Shown here: positions 44,556-53,763 of the stretch, in pieces
How positions within the stretch are numbered: the first letter of the stretch is position 1
How the letters are laid out: the number at the start of each line of letters is the position of its first letter
Assembly: GCA_050948785.1 (NCBI GenBank)
Contig: JBMNEM010000004.1
Location: 1 to 64,000, forward strand
Direction: 5' to 3'
DNA: 64,000 bases
Source of the DNA: JAAZMI01 sp050948785
GTDB taxonomy: Bacteria > Bacillota > Dethiobacteria > DTU022 > UBA8154
The notes under the pieces: model-generated
Database searches by the model: none
The model's input: the letters and a program-made list of their open reading frames with translations, nothing else
What the model was told of the DNA's origin: nothing
Translations under genes and position numbers: made by a program

Positions 44556-45857
44556 GTGGAATGGTGGCAGTTAGTATCGCTCAAACCTCAAATTGCAGAA
44601 ATTATCGCGGAAGCAGAAAAAAAAGTGTTCAAGCAACACCAAAAAATTGCCTCCACTTGTTTGTTTAATCAAGCCAAGGTTTTAAAAGCATTCCAGGAAT
44701 TAAGAATCAGCGATGAATGTTTTCATTCCAGTGAAGGATATGCTTATCATGACTTGGGGAGGGAAAAGCTCGAAGACCTTTTCTCCTTGGTTTTCAATGG
44801 TGAAGATGCTCTGGTCCGGCCTCACTTCGTTTCGGGAACACATACCATCTATAGCTGCTTAAGAGGGCTACTGCGGCCGGGAGAGCGCCTGCTTTCGATT
44901 ACAGGTCTACCTTATGATACCCTGACCCGCGCCATCAGAGGGGGAAAACAGCGGGCTGGCAATACTTCTGCTTATGCTTCCATCAACCCCCGCCAAAATG
45001 AAGGCAACCTCCTGGACTTTGGTATATCCTTCGACAGCATTGATTTAGAAGATTTCCGGAAACCCAAAAAGGAAGAAGTACTGCGTAGTATGCTCCAGGA
45101 ACCAACCAGGGTCGTATTTATCCAGCGTTCCAGAGGCTATGATCCCAGCCATCCATCGCTCACAGTTCAAGAGATTGGGGAATTGATCCAAAAGGTCCGC
45201 TTTTTCAATCGCGAAGTGATTGTTTTGGTGGATAATTGTTACGGGGAATTTATTGAGAAAAAAGAACCCCTGGAAGTAGGGGCGGACTTAATCGCGGGTT
45301 CATTGATCAAAAACCCTGGGGGAGGGCTTGCACCCACAGGGGGTTATGTCGTCGGGAGGGGAAAATATATAGAACAAATTGCTAATACCCTCTCTGCCCC
45401 GGGACTGGGAAAAGAACTGGGGGCCTTTGCTCACAAAAGACTTTATTTCCAAGGTTTTTTTATGGCTCCCCACCTTGCAGCAGAAGCCCTTAAAGGCGTG
45501 ATTACCCTGGCCGCCGCCCTGGAAACACTGGGCTACCATGTTGAGCCTGGCTTTGATGCTCAAAGAGGGGATCTTGTTCAGCTAATATCCCTTAAAAACA
45601 GGGATGAACTGGAAAAGATTTGCCGGGCCGTACAAAGTTTTTCACCGGTTGATTCCTTTGTTACACCTGTAGCGGGTAACACCCCCGGTTATACGGTGCC
45701 GATCTATATGGCAGCCGGAACGTTTGTCCAAGGTTCCACCAGCGAATTTAGCGCTGATGCTCCCCTGCGTGAACCTTTTACTGTTTACATTCAGGGCGGC
45801 CTTACCTATCAGCATGTAATTCTTGGCCTTGCTGCCATTCTTGAATCCATCCTCTAG
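44556..45857 (+). CDS. Methionine gamma-lyase family protein (PLP; formerly aluminium-resistance)
   Basis: The 433-residue PLP enzyme family is related to cystathionine lyases. The PLP lysine is in AGSLIKNPGGG (near 248-258), with FVSGTHTI near 91-98 and VLVDNCYGEF near 226-235. It may act on sulfur amino acids, but the substrate is not proven; the old aluminium-resistance name is not informative. GTG 44556 is about 15 nt from GGAAGGAG, a long gap, so the start is uncertain. It overlaps the lexA stop by 4 bp, convergent. Confidence 0.85.
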   Translation: MEWWQLVSLKPQIAEIIAEAEKKVFKQHQKIASTCLFNQAKVLKAFQELRISDECFHSSEGYAYHDLGREKLEDLFSLVFNGEDALVRPHFVSGTHTIYSCLRGLLRPGERLLSITGLPYDTLTRAIRGGKQRAGNTSAYASINPRQNEGNLLDFGISFDSIDLEDFRKPKKEEVLRSMLQEPTRVVFIQRSRGYDPSHPSLTVQEIGELIQKVRFFNREVIVLVDNCYGEFIEKKEPLEVGADLIAGSLIKNPGGGLAPTGGYVVGRGKYIEQIANTLSAPGLGKELGAFAHKRLYFQGFFMAPHLAAEALKGVITLAAALETLGYHVEPGFDAQRGDLVQLISLKNRDELEKICRAVQSFSPVDSFVTPVAGNTPGYTVPIYMAAGTFVQGSTSEFSADAPLREPFTVYIQGGLTYQHVILGLAAILESIL

Positions 45858-46474
45858 TCAAGAAGCCTGATTAAGCCAATTACTTTACCCAACAAACGGA
45901 CATCTTTGGATAATATCGGTGCATAATCCGGGTTTTCCGGTTTAAGGCGAATATAACCTGGTTCCCGGTAAAACCGTTTTACTGTAGCTTCGTCTCCAAG
46001 CAGGGCAACAACAATCTCACCATTTTCAGCAACGGGCTGCTGTTTAATAATCACCAGGTCTCCGTCAAGGATACCCGCATCCCTCATGCTGGGTCCTTTA
46101 ACCCTTAAAAGAAAAACGGTATCACTTTTAACAATTTCCTCCGGCAAAACCATATAACTTTCGATATTCTCTTCCGCCAGCACAGGTATTCCAGCGGTTA
46201 CTTGGCCCAGTAAGGGAACAAGCTTGGTCTTTTTCTTTTGTTTTATTTTAAGGTTAGAGGCAGGATCCAGAATTTCAATCGCCCGCGGTTTGGCCGGATC
46301 CCTGTAGATATATCCCTTTTTTTCCAATGCCTTCAGATGGGCATGGACAGTTGAACTGGAACGCAATCCCATAGCCTGACAGATTTCCCGGACTGAAGGA
46401 GGATAATTTTTTTGGGATATTTGTTCAGTGATAAAGTCTAAAACTTCTTTCTGTCGCGGGGATAATTTTTTCAA
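45854..46474 (-). CDS. lexA: LexA repressor
   Basis: The SOS repressor has an N-terminal winged helix (SPRQKEVLDFI, then PPSVREICQAMGLRSSSTVH) and a C-terminal S24 self-cleaving part. The scissile Ala-Gly is in VTAGIP, the nucleophile Ser in GPSMRDAGI and the Lys in ATVKRF. GPSM replaces the commoner GDSM. TTG at 46474 has AAAGGGG about 9 nt away, giving 206 residues; TTG 46483 abuts the site. A LexA box overlies its own promoter. Confidence 0.95.
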   Translation of the reverse strand: MKKLSPRQKEVLDFITEQISQKNYPPSVREICQAMGLRSSSTVHAHLKALEKKGYIYRDPAKPRAIEILDPASNLKIKQKKKTKLVPLLGQVTAGIPVLAEENIESYMVLPEEIVKSDTVFLLRVKGPSMRDAGILDGDLVIIKQQPVAENGEIVVALLGDEATVKRFYREPGYIRLKPENPDYAPILSKDVRLLGKVIGLIRLLD

Positions 46475-46520
46475 AAAGCTCAACCCCTTTATCTCTCCGT
46501 TTTCTGCATTTCTTCAAAGA

Positions 46521-46560
46521 ATTATAACATAAAAGGGCTTTTTAGGCAAACAACGGTTCG
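46521..46560 (-). promoter_or_regulatory. lexA promoter with overlapping LexA box
   Basis: On the minus strand TTGCCT (46544-46549) and TATAAT (46521-46526) are 17 bp apart. A LexA-type palindrome, CGAAC-N4-GTTTG on the minus strand (46547-46560), differs from CGAAC-N4-GTTCG at one base and overlies the -35. This is autoregulation as in Bacillus. Confidence 0.8.
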
Positions 46561-46644
46561 GGATTTTGAGATTACACAGATAAAGAAGAGGAGGCAGGGG
46601 GACGGTTCGAGTCTCCCCGCAGCACAGCTCTGCTTTCCGAAATT

Positions 46645-48204
46645 TTAACTTTTAGAATGAAACTTACTCCGGAAAGCATTATTATTATTATTCATATTTG
46701 CCTGCATATTAATTAACTTATTTATACTGTCAAGATAAGCTTTTACACTGGCCTCCACGATATCCGTGCTTACCCCGCGGCCGATTATTATCTTATCTTC
46801 ATGGGTTATTTTTATGGAAACCTCACCCAAAGCATCCATACCATGGGTTACAGCCCGTAAATTGTAGTTTTCCAGACGGGTATCAATGTTGGTGATTTTG
46901 TCAATTGCTTTATAAGCAGCATCAATGGGTCCGGCACCTCTAGAAACCTCCTCCAATAACTCATCATCTTTGCGCAAACGCACTACAGCTGCAGGGACAG
47001 TTCCTGTCCCGCTCACTATCTGCAAATAGGCCAGTTCATATGTCGGCTCTGCAAAGGAAATATCGATCAGCAGCGCCTCCAGATCTTCCGGATAAACCTC
47101 TTTCTTTTTGTCGGCAAGCCTTAGAAAGCTTTGATAAAATGTCTTAAATTCTTCCTCGCCCAGCTGATAATTCATCGTTTCCAGCTGATGGCGAACGGCA
47201 TGGCGCCCGGAGCGAGCAGTAAGGATCATCTGCGCTGCCTGCCCACCGATTAAATCAGCATTGATTATTTCGTAGGTCCTTTTATCCTTAAGCACCCCGT
47301 CTTGATGAATACCCGATGAGTGGGCAAAAGCATTGATCCCTATAATGGCTTTATTTACAGGAATTGGTATCCCCGTTAACTTGCTGACCATGCGGCTTGT
47401 GCGGTAAATTTCCTTTAAATTAATTCCTGTTTTAAAAGGAAATTGATCCGGCCTGATGATCATGGCCAGAACTATTTCTTCCAGAGCGGCATTTCCAGCT
47501 CTTTCCCCAATACCGTTAATATTACATTCCACCTGCCTGGCCCCATTCTGCACGGCGGCCAAACTATTATAAACAGCCAAACCCAGATCATTATGACAGT
47601 GCACACTGATCATTGCTTTATGAATATTGGGGACCTTCGTGCGAATTGTTCTAATTAACCGGCCAAATTCTTCAGGGGTAGTAAAACCGACTGTATCGGG
47701 AATGTTGACCACAGTCGCTCCGGCATCAATAACTTCCTCTACCACCCGCAAAATATAATCTTCCCGTGACCTGGTAGCATCTTCCAAGGAATATTCCACA
47801 TCTTCAGTAAAACTTTTGGCGTACCTGACGGCCTTGACCGCTTCCTGCAAGCATACTTCGGGATCTTTACGCAGTTTTTTATCCATATGGAGATCGGAGG
47901 AGGCCAAAAAAACATGGAGGCGAGGCTTCTCAGCATCTTTAACCGATTCCCAGGCACAATCAATATCATCCTTAACAGTTCTGGCCAGAGCAGTGATCAC
48001 CGGCCCCTTAACCAGTCTGGCTATTTGCTGCACAGCGCGGAAATCTCCGGGGGAGGAAATGGGGAACCCAGCTTCAATCACATCAACACCCAATCTCGCC
48101 AGCTGGCGAGCAATTTCCAGTTTTTCACGAGCATTTAGTTTGGCTCCCGGAGTTTGCTCTCCATCTCTTAAAGTACTATCAAAAATAATAACTCTGTTAT
48201 TCAT
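46645..48204 (-). CDS. leuA: 2-isopropylmalate synthase
   Basis: The 519-residue protein condenses acetyl-CoA with ketoisovalerate, the first step to leucine. The DSTLRDGEQTPGAKL start of the HMGL-like barrel, SVHCHNDLGLAVYN (near 198-211) and NGIGERAGNA are diagnostic; the C-terminal 130 residues form the allosteric LeuA dimer domain that binds leucine. ATG 48204 follows AGAGAGGTG. The upstream T-box with a Leu codon supports LeuA over citramalate synthase. leuCDB are not present here. Confidence 0.93.
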   Translation of the reverse strand: MNNRVIIFDSTLRDGEQTPGAKLNAREKLEIARQLARLGVDVIEAGFPISSPGDFRAVQQIARLVKGPVITALARTVKDDIDCAWESVKDAEKPRLHVFLASSDLHMDKKLRKDPEVCLQEAVKAVRYAKSFTEDVEYSLEDATRSREDYILRVVEEVIDAGATVVNIPDTVGFTTPEEFGRLIRTIRTKVPNIHKAMISVHCHNDLGLAVYNSLAAVQNGARQVECNINGIGERAGNAALEEIVLAMIIRPDQFPFKTGINLKEIYRTSRMVSKLTGIPIPVNKAIIGINAFAHSSGIHQDGVLKDKRTYEIINADLIGGQAAQMILTARSGRHAVRHQLETMNYQLGEEEFKTFYQSFLRLADKKKEVYPEDLEALLIDISFAEPTYELAYLQIVSGTGTVPAAVVRLRKDDELLEEVSRGAGPIDAAYKAIDKITNIDTRLENYNLRAVTHGMDALGEVSIKITHEDKIIIGRGVSTDIVEASVKAYLDSINKLINMQANMNNNNNAFRSKFHSKS

Positions 48205-48229
48205 ATCAAGCACCTCTCTTTAAACATTA

Positions 48230-48560
48230 AAAAACCTTTCGCCTCAATGCATAGCTTTAGAGACGAAAGGTTAACCCTCCGCGGTACCACTCTATTTGAC
48301 AGGCATAAAATCCCTGTCCACTTCATAAGTGTCCCTCTTTTAACGGTAAGGCCCCGTCAAACCCTACTTAACCTCCGGGCACAGTTCACCAGGACAGAAC
48401 GAGCCTGCTTAGCTGTTCTACTTTTAAACATACCCACAGGAATTTCAGGTTGCTCCTCACAGGGGAGTTTCAAAAAGAAGAAGTGGTTGCTCTCACAGCA
48501 AATGGCAACTCTCTGCACACTTCCAAACTTTCTTACTGATCCTGTTCATCGGCATTTAAG
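48230..48560 (-). promoter_or_regulatory. T-box leader of leuA, leucine specifier
   Basis: The T-box core GAGTGGTACCGCGG lies at 48279-48292 (minus). A 13-bp terminator stem (48233-48245 with 48260-48272) ends in T6. The Stem I region has AGAGAG near the distal loop and a GAAACTC specifier, with CTC (Leu) at 48465-48467. Uncharged tRNA-Leu(GAG) would turn on leuA. Confidence 0.93.
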
Positions 48561-48639
48561 TAATTTCCCAATTTGATTTATAGCTTATACTTTTTTATTC
48601 CCTTTGTCAATCCCTTTGGCAAAAAAAATCCTGTATATA

Positions 48640-48847
48640 GCTGCCGCTGGTTAGCCTGCTTACTAGATTAGCTTGCTTTAAGACAAGAAAGATCCCATCG
48701 TGAGCTAGAGAGTAATCGCCAAGTAACGTCCGATAATATATATTATGTCAACTAAGAAGAGAGGGGCCGGAATATGCTGCCGGATTTTATAAACGAAACC
48801 TTCTCCGCTGCCGCTGGTTAGCCTGCTTACTGATTAGCTTGCTTTAA
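48640..48847 (+). repeat. Two 41/42-bp direct repeats in spacer
   Basis: 48640-48681 and 48807-48847 are the same 41-42 bases apart from one missing base. Each copy holds TTAGCYTGCTT twice (48651, 48668; 48818, 48834), about 16-17 bp apart. The spacer 48573-49058 holds no gene besides these repeats and the T-box promoter region. Confidence 0.8.
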
Positions 48848-49058
48848 TTTTTTGCAGGTTTTTTCTGGCGGTAGCCAGATCATCCTGCGGATTCGGTTGA
48901 CTACTTTTCATAGCACAAAAAAACGTCCGCACCCCCAAATGCAGATTTTCAAGTAGCCATTGACAGGGGTTGTTATTTCTTTAATTTCCAGAGGTTTATG
49001 ATATAGTATTTATATCAGTTGTATTTACTTAATATCTAATGAATTGGAGTAACAAATT

Positions 49059-49484
49059 ATGTTCATGTATGTCTTTTCAATTATACTTATAGTGGCATCA
49101 AATGTTATATACAATATATGTCAAAAATCAACTCCGGAAAATGCCAACCCCTTTTCTGCATTGTTTATTACATATTTAATTGCAACTCTATTAACCGTTA
49201 TTATGTTTCTATTTAACAAAACTGATAAAAATCTTTTTCAATCATTTAAAGACTTAAATTGGACAAGCATAACCCTTGGCATTTCGATTGTTGGTCTCGA
49301 GTTTGGATATTTAATGGCATACAGGGCAGGTTGGAAAATAAGCTTAGGATCTTTAGTGGCAAATATAGCTCTTGCCCTTATGCTTATTCCCATAGGGATA
49401 CTATTTTACAAAGAAGGGTTTGATGTTAACAAAATAATTGGAGCAATCTTTTGTGTCATTGGATTAATACTTATTAATAAGTAA
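49059..49484 (+). CDS. Half-size EamA/DMT-type transporter
   Basis: The 141-residue membrane protein has about five hydrophobic helices, with the C-terminal end (IGILFYKEGFDVNKIIGAIF) typical of EamA drug/metabolite transporters. It is half the usual ten-helix size, so would act as a dimer. ATG 49059 has only a weak GGAG site. It follows the repeat-bearing spacer and is more AT-rich than its neighbours, which hints at transfer. Confidence 0.75.
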   Translation: MFMYVFSIILIVASNVIYNICQKSTPENANPFSALFITYLIATLLTVIMFLFNKTDKNLFQSFKDLNWTSITLGISIVGLEFGYLMAYRAGWKISLGSLVANIALALMLIPIGILFYKEGFDVNKIIGAIFCVIGLILINK

Positions 49485-49519
49485 TACTGTGATGTGTGTT
49501 CAAGCTAGCTGTCTTTGGG

Positions 49520-49615
49520 CTATGCCGGCAAAAACCCCTTTTTCTCCATAAGTTCCTGGTAAGAGCCCTCTCCACAATTTTTCCTTTGTTTCGCCCCACT
49601 TATTTGACATAGTTG
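49520..49615 (-). pseudogene. Possible remnant of an ABC transporter ATPase C-terminus
   Basis: On the minus strand, 31 sense codons between two stops include GEGSYQELMEKKGF, which resembles the end of an MsbA-type ABC exporter ATPase (EEGSYQELMEKKG). There is no start, no upstream domain and no downstream gene. The rest of 49485-49814 shows nothing else. Confidence 0.35.
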
Positions 49616-49745
49616 TTATTTCGAAAGGTATTTAATCCGGAATAGCACTTTAATATCTCATTTTCTGATGGGAAGCAAAGCTTTATGGGGTCTGTGAAGT
49701 TCTCATATTAGCTTATACGATTATTGAGGAAAAGCATTAAAAAAG

Positions 49746-49782
49746 CAACACCCGCATCCCTCTTTAGATAGGAGCATGCGGG
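49746..49782 (-). terminator. Terminator of the minus-strand hydrolase gene
   Basis: CCCGCAT (49751-49757) pairs with ATGCGGG (49776-49782). On the minus strand the stem is followed by TGTTGCTTTTTT. Confidence 0.6.
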
Positions 49783-49814
49783 ATTATTTCTTTTAAATAA
49801 CCAATTTTTAGTTG

Positions 49815-50396
49815 CTAAAACAATATTTCTTCCATATCCTGAGAGGAGGCTACCCTGAGCAGGGGATACAGAGGGTTACGCCGGTAAAGCGCAAGTACCT
49901 CTTCGTGCATACTTTCGGAAAAAGATGCAGTACAATCTTCGAGCAATACTGCCTTGAAATCATGGCACAAAGCATCCATGACCGTAATCAGAACACAATA
50001 ATTGGTGGCGATGCCGGCAACCGCACAAAGGGTAACTTCCTGTTCATGCAGTAATTTTTCAAGTCCGGTCCGGAAAAAAGCTGAAAAACGGGGTTTGGTA
50101 AGCCACGTATCTGTTTCCGGCTTGTAATCAAGGCCATCAGCAATCTCGGCTCCACGAGTGCCCGCCAGTGAATGGGGTTTCATCCGGCCACTAAAGATAA
50201 AATCCTGCTCATGAAAAGCATCCGTGGAAAATATCACCGGCCAACCCTGTTTCCTGAACATGTCGATCAACTTATTGATGGGCGGAATGATCTGCATTGC
50301 CAATGGTGTTATGGGAAGTGAATGAGCGGGATCCAGGCTATCTTTCACCATGTCGATAATCAACAGAGCCGGTTTGTCTTTAGTTGGACGTTCCAT
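49815..50396 (-). CDS. Isochorismatase-family cysteine hydrolase
   Basis: The 193-residue protein has the Asp-Lys-Cys triad: Asp in LLIIDMVKDS (near 15), Lys in LTKPRFSAFF (near 101) and Cys in GIATNYCV (near 134). Nicotinamidases and other amide hydrolases share this set; the substrate is not determined. ATG 50396 lies upstream with weak AAGGAT. It follows an HD gene and trpB on the same strand. Confidence 0.88.
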   Translation of the reverse strand: MERPTKDKPALLIIDMVKDSLDPAHSLPITPLAMQIIPPINKLIDMFRKQGWPVIFSTDAFHEQDFIFSGRMKPHSLAGTRGAEIADGLDYKPETDTWLTKPRFSAFFRTGLEKLLHEQEVTLCAVAGIATNYCVLITVMDALCHDFKAVLLEDCTASFSESMHEEVLALYRRNPLYPLLRVASSQDMEEILF

Positions 50397-50531
50397 TTTA
50401 TCAGATCCTTCGTATTTTATAGTTTAGGTTAGAGGCAACGGATAACACAAAATGTATCACCAAAAGTACATAGAACAGCAATTCCGAGTAAAATGCGGGG
50501 ACATATTGTCTAGATTGGGGGCATCTACTTT

Positions 50532-51113
50532 TTACAGGTTACCCTTTAAGCCCAGCTCCGCTGCCGCACCCTGCATTCCCCGGATGGTTTCCTCAATGAC
50601 TTCAGTCAGATCCATCCCCAGAAGCTGTGCACCCTCTTCAATAACCTTCCGGTTTACTCCGGCCGCAAAATTCTTCTGTTTCCACTTCTTTTTCACTGAT
50701 TTGGTAGTGAGGTCCATAATGCTTCGGCTGGGACGCATCAGAACCGTGGCCACAATCAGGCCCGTAAGTTCGTCAATGGTGTAGAGAACCTTTTCCATTC
50801 TCTCCACCGGTTCCACATCGGAGCAAATTTTCCAGCCATGACTTTGCACCGCTCTGATGTAATCTTCCGGCCAGCCTTCATCCTCCAGCAGCTCTCGCGC
50901 TTTGCTGCAATGTTCCTCGGGGTATTTTTCGTAGTCCAGATCATGGATAAGTCCCACTACACGCCATTTCTCCGGGTCCTCTTCACCAAATTTTTCGGCA
51001 AAATGAGCCATGACTGCTTCCACGGCCAAAGCATGCTTGATCAAGGCATCGTTCTGATTGTGCTTCTTTAAAAGTGCCAAAGCTTCTTCCCTGGTAGGTT
51101 TCTTCGTTTCCAT
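50532..51113 (-). CDS. HDIG-type HD-domain phosphohydrolase
   Basis: The 193-residue protein has an HD set: His in IKHALAVEAVM (near 26), HD in LIHDLDYEKYP (near 56), then SHGWK and Asp in TIDELTGLI (near 114). Length fits small standalone HD proteins often annotated as hydrolases. ATG 51113 follows AAGGATGAGGTG. It starts 30 bp after trpB, so a shared transcript under the Trp T-box is likely. Substrate unknown. Confidence 0.82.
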   Translation of the reverse strand: METKKPTREEALALLKKHNQNDALIKHALAVEAVMAHFAEKFGEEDPEKWRVVGLIHDLDYEKYPEEHCSKARELLEDEGWPEDYIRAVQSHGWKICSDVEPVERMEKVLYTIDELTGLIVATVLMRPSRSIMDLTTKSVKKKWKQKNFAAGVNRKVIEEGAQLLGMDLTEVIEETIRGMQGAAAELGLKGNL

Positions 51114-51143
51114 CTACACCTCATCCTTTCCTTATTGTCCTAT

Positions 51144-52325
51144 CTACAAGAGATTGTTTACAATCCCCATATCCTTATCCCCGCGTCCAGACAGATTAAC
51201 AATAATCGCCTGATCCTGCCCCAGCTTAGAAGCCACGTGAAGGGCATAAGCGATCGCATGAGAAGACTCCAACGCCGGTATTATTCCCTCTGTTTCGCTG
51301 AGAAGCAAGAAAGCCTCCAGGGCAAGATGATCTTCTACAACAACGTATTGAGCCCGTCCGGTATATTTGAGATACCCGTGTTCAGGGCCAACACCGGGGT
51401 AATCCAGCCCGGCTGAAATACTGTGCGTAGATAAAACCTGTCCGGCTTTATCCTGCAAGATATAAGATTTTGCCCCGTGCAGCACGCCAACCTTTCCTGC
51501 AGTCAGGGCCGCAGCGTGTTTACCGCTCCCAAGCCCCTGGCCTCCCGCCTCCACACCCACCAACCGGACCTGTTTATCCTGCAAAAAAGGATAAAAGATA
51601 CCAATAGCGTTGGAACCGCCTCCGATACAGGCGATCACATAATCAGGCAAAACGCCCCTTAGAGACAAAATCTGTTCTTTTGCTTCTCTCCCGATTACTG
51701 ACTGAAAATCACGCACCATTAATGGGTAAGGGTGGGGCCCTACTGCTGATCCCAGTAAGTAGTAAGTGTGCTCAACATTGCTCACCCAGTCACGAATAGC
51801 TTCATTAATTGCATCCTTAAGAGTTTTGCTGCCGTTTGTAACAGCCTTTACCTCTGCTCCCAGCAGCCGCATGCGGTTAACATTGGGAGCCTGCCTGTAA
51901 ATATCCTCTTCACCCATATAAATAACACATTCCATCCCCAGCAAGGCCGAAACTGATGCAACAGCAACTCCATGCTGCCCCGCACCTGTTTCGGCAATTA
52001 TGCGTTTTTTACCCATTTTTCGGGCCAGCAAACCCTGCCCCAGGGCATTATTGATTTTATGGGCACCCGTGTGCAAAAGATCCTCACGTTTTAGATATAT
52101 ACGGGCACCTCCTTTGATTTCGCTGAGGCGTTTGGCCTCATAAAGCGGGGTGGGACGTCCCGACCAGTACCTTGACAGGCAGGAATATTCTTCCTGAAAG
52201 GAAAGGTCTTCTTTGCTCTCCTGGTAGGCAGCGGTAAGCTCTTCCAGGGCAGGAATTAACACTTCCGGAACAAACCGCCCTCCAAATTCTCCGAAATAGC
52301 CTCGCTCATCGGGTATCACGCGCAT
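51144..52325 (-). CDS. trpB: Tryptophan synthase beta chain, no trpA beside it
   Basis: The enzyme joins indole and serine to tryptophan with PLP. The PLP lysine is in HTGAHKINNALGQ (near 81-93) and the catalytic Glu in AETGAGQHG (near 105-113). The phosphate-binding GGGSNA is near 232. ATG 52325 follows ACAGGAG and gives 393 residues, the TrpB1 length; TTG 52364 is an alternative. TrpA and other trp genes are missing next to it, though a Trp T-box governs it. Confidence 0.94.
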   Translation of the reverse strand: MRVIPDERGYFGEFGGRFVPEVLIPALEELTAAYQESKEDLSFQEEYSCLSRYWSGRPTPLYEAKRLSEIKGGARIYLKREDLLHTGAHKINNALGQGLLARKMGKKRIIAETGAGQHGVAVASVSALLGMECVIYMGEEDIYRQAPNVNRMRLLGAEVKAVTNGSKTLKDAINEAIRDWVSNVEHTYYLLGSAVGPHPYPLMVRDFQSVIGREAKEQILSLRGVLPDYVIACIGGGSNAIGIFYPFLQDKQVRLVGVEAGGQGLGSGKHAAALTAGKVGVLHGAKSYILQDKAGQVLSTHSISAGLDYPGVGPEHGYLKYTGRAQYVVVEDHLALEAFLLLSETEGIIPALESSHAIAYALHVASKLGQDQAIIVNLSGRGDKDMGIVNNLL

Positions 52326-52404
52326 GCACTCCTGTCTTTTATTGTTTACGAAAAATTTCTTCAATAGTGGTATCCCTTTACTGCTGCTATAAAATTTGCA
52401 CCAT

Positions 52405-52700
52405 ATAAAATGAAAAAACCTCCTGCTCCATAATAAGGGCGAGAGGCTTGCTTCCGCGGTGCCACCTTAATTGCCGGGAAAAGAAAAACGGCATCTTTAT
52501 CAGGTACAGCCCGGTTTTCTCCAGGGCAATACCTTGAACTCTGCTAACGGTGCTCACTCCGGCAAAAACTACTCAAGTTAAATTTTTCGTCCTTGCGACT
52601 CACAAGTCCATTCACCGCCTGCGCCAGGACCGGGCTCCCACCTTGACCCGATTCTCTAAACCTCCGCATGAAGGCTACTAGTCTTGCTCAATGTCATTAT
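52405..52700 (-). promoter_or_regulatory. T-box leader of trpB, tryptophan specifier
   Basis: The T-box core AAGGTGGCACCGCGG lies at 52454-52468 (minus). The specifier GAATGGAC gives TGG (Trp) at 52608-52610, and Stem I with AGAGAATC lies upstream. A terminator stem near 52415-52450 ends in T6. The 276 bp beyond (52742-53017) shows no gene. Confidence 0.92.
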
Positions 52701-53017
52701 CAATATTAAGCTTTCCTGAACAACAATATTAACTATTTTTTATCGTACTTTTAAAGTCCTGTCAATAGTAGTTTCATCTCACCATGCAAAAAAAGATAAA
52801 TCTTTGCCGGCTGAAAAGCCGTAAAGCTATTTTAACTTTTTAATTTTATCCTTGGAAAGGCCGGTATATTAAGAAATAGTATTTTTTGTGGTTGCATATT
52901 ACCAACACCTCTCTTAATAATATATGGAAACGGAATAGTTTATACGATCTTAAAAAACAGCAATGGGATAAGTAGTCTGTGCTCTATCACTTTTTTTATC
53001 ATTCTTGCTGCTTACCA

Positions 53018-53317
53018 TCAATGGTGGTCTTGCTTTTTCTCCAGTTTTAATTCCAGGCCGACACCGTCCAGTATTTTTAAGAAATTGTCCAGGGTAGGGA
53101 TATGTTTCTCGCGTTCAAACCTGGAAATAACCTGTTGCTTGACCCCGACCATTTCTGCCAGCTCCTGTTGAGTTAAACCTTGCTCTTTACGAGCTTTGAC
53201 GATTTCCCTGATCAATTGATATTCCTTCTCAACTTCACTATAGGCCGTCGCGAATTTGTCATCTTTTTTTATTTTCTCATCAATAATTTCCCGGACATTT
53301 AATTTTTTAAATGGCAT
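53018..53317 (-). CDS. XRE-family antitoxin, HigA-like
   Basis: The 99-residue protein has an N-terminal helical part (FATAYSEVEKEYQL) and a helix-turn-helix (GLTQQELAEMVGVKQQVISRFE). It is a DNA-binding antitoxin and probably represses its own operon through the palindrome at 53707-53736. It follows the toxin by 29 bp, the HigB-HigA order. Confidence 0.88.
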   Translation of the reverse strand: MPFKKLNVREIIDEKIKKDDKFATAYSEVEKEYQLIREIVKARKEQGLTQQELAEMVGVKQQVISRFEREKHIPTLDNFLKILDGVGLELKLEKKQDHH

Positions 53318-53346
53318 TTTTTATTCCTCCCCAATAATACCTTAAA

Positions 53347-53670
53347 TTATAGTATCTCTTTTGCTCGAGCTTTAGCTTTTCCAATCTCAAAGTTTTCAGC
53401 TTTACCTTTTTGTTTTTTACAGGCATGGAGTAAGTAAATATTGTCTACATCAATCAGCACGTAAAAAATTCTATTGTGACGGTAAAATTTAATCTCCCAA
53501 AGCTTTCCTTCAATCTGTCTGGTATCAAGAAGATCAAACGCTGCAACACTCTCTTTTTCTAGCAGGCTTATCAGATGATATCCTTCTGCACTTTCCTTTT
53601 CTGGAAGGCTGTTCAGGTAGCTTAATATGAGATCTTTTCCTCCGGAAGTTGTATAAGAGTGGACTTGCAT
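53347..53670 (-). CDS. RelE/HigB-family toxin (Gp49-like)
   Basis: The 107-residue basic protein matches the phage Gp49/HigB group, ribosome-dependent mRNA endonucleases. Characteristic parts are LWEIKFYRHNRIFYVLID and the C-terminal LLHACKKQKGKAENFEI. ATG 53670 follows AAAGGAG. It is the first gene of the pair, next to its operator. Confidence 0.88.
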   Translation of the reverse strand: MQVHSYTTSGGKDLILSYLNSLPEKESAEGYHLISLLEKESVAAFDLLDTRQIEGKLWEIKFYRHNRIFYVLIDVDNIYLLHACKKQKGKAENFEIGKAKARAKEIL

Positions 53671-53706
53671 ATAGGGCTCCTTTACATATTATTCCCCTAT
53701 CCTTGA

Positions 53707-53763
53707 CATTGATACAACATATTTGTTGTATCAATGATACCACTACAAAAAACACCCTGTCAA
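53707..53763 (-). promoter_or_regulatory. Toxin-antitoxin promoter and operator palindrome
   Basis: CATTGATACAACA (53707-53719) and TGTTGTATCAATG (53724-53736) are a perfect 13-bp inverted repeat with a 4-bp spacer. On the minus strand TTGACA (53758-53763) and TATCAT (53734-53739) are 18 bp apart, and the -10 lies in the operator arm. Confidence 0.88.

Noticed and set aside
46600..46625. Second LexA box between lexA and leuA
   Set aside because: Only one half-site (GGTTCG) is present without an inverted partner at the right distance.
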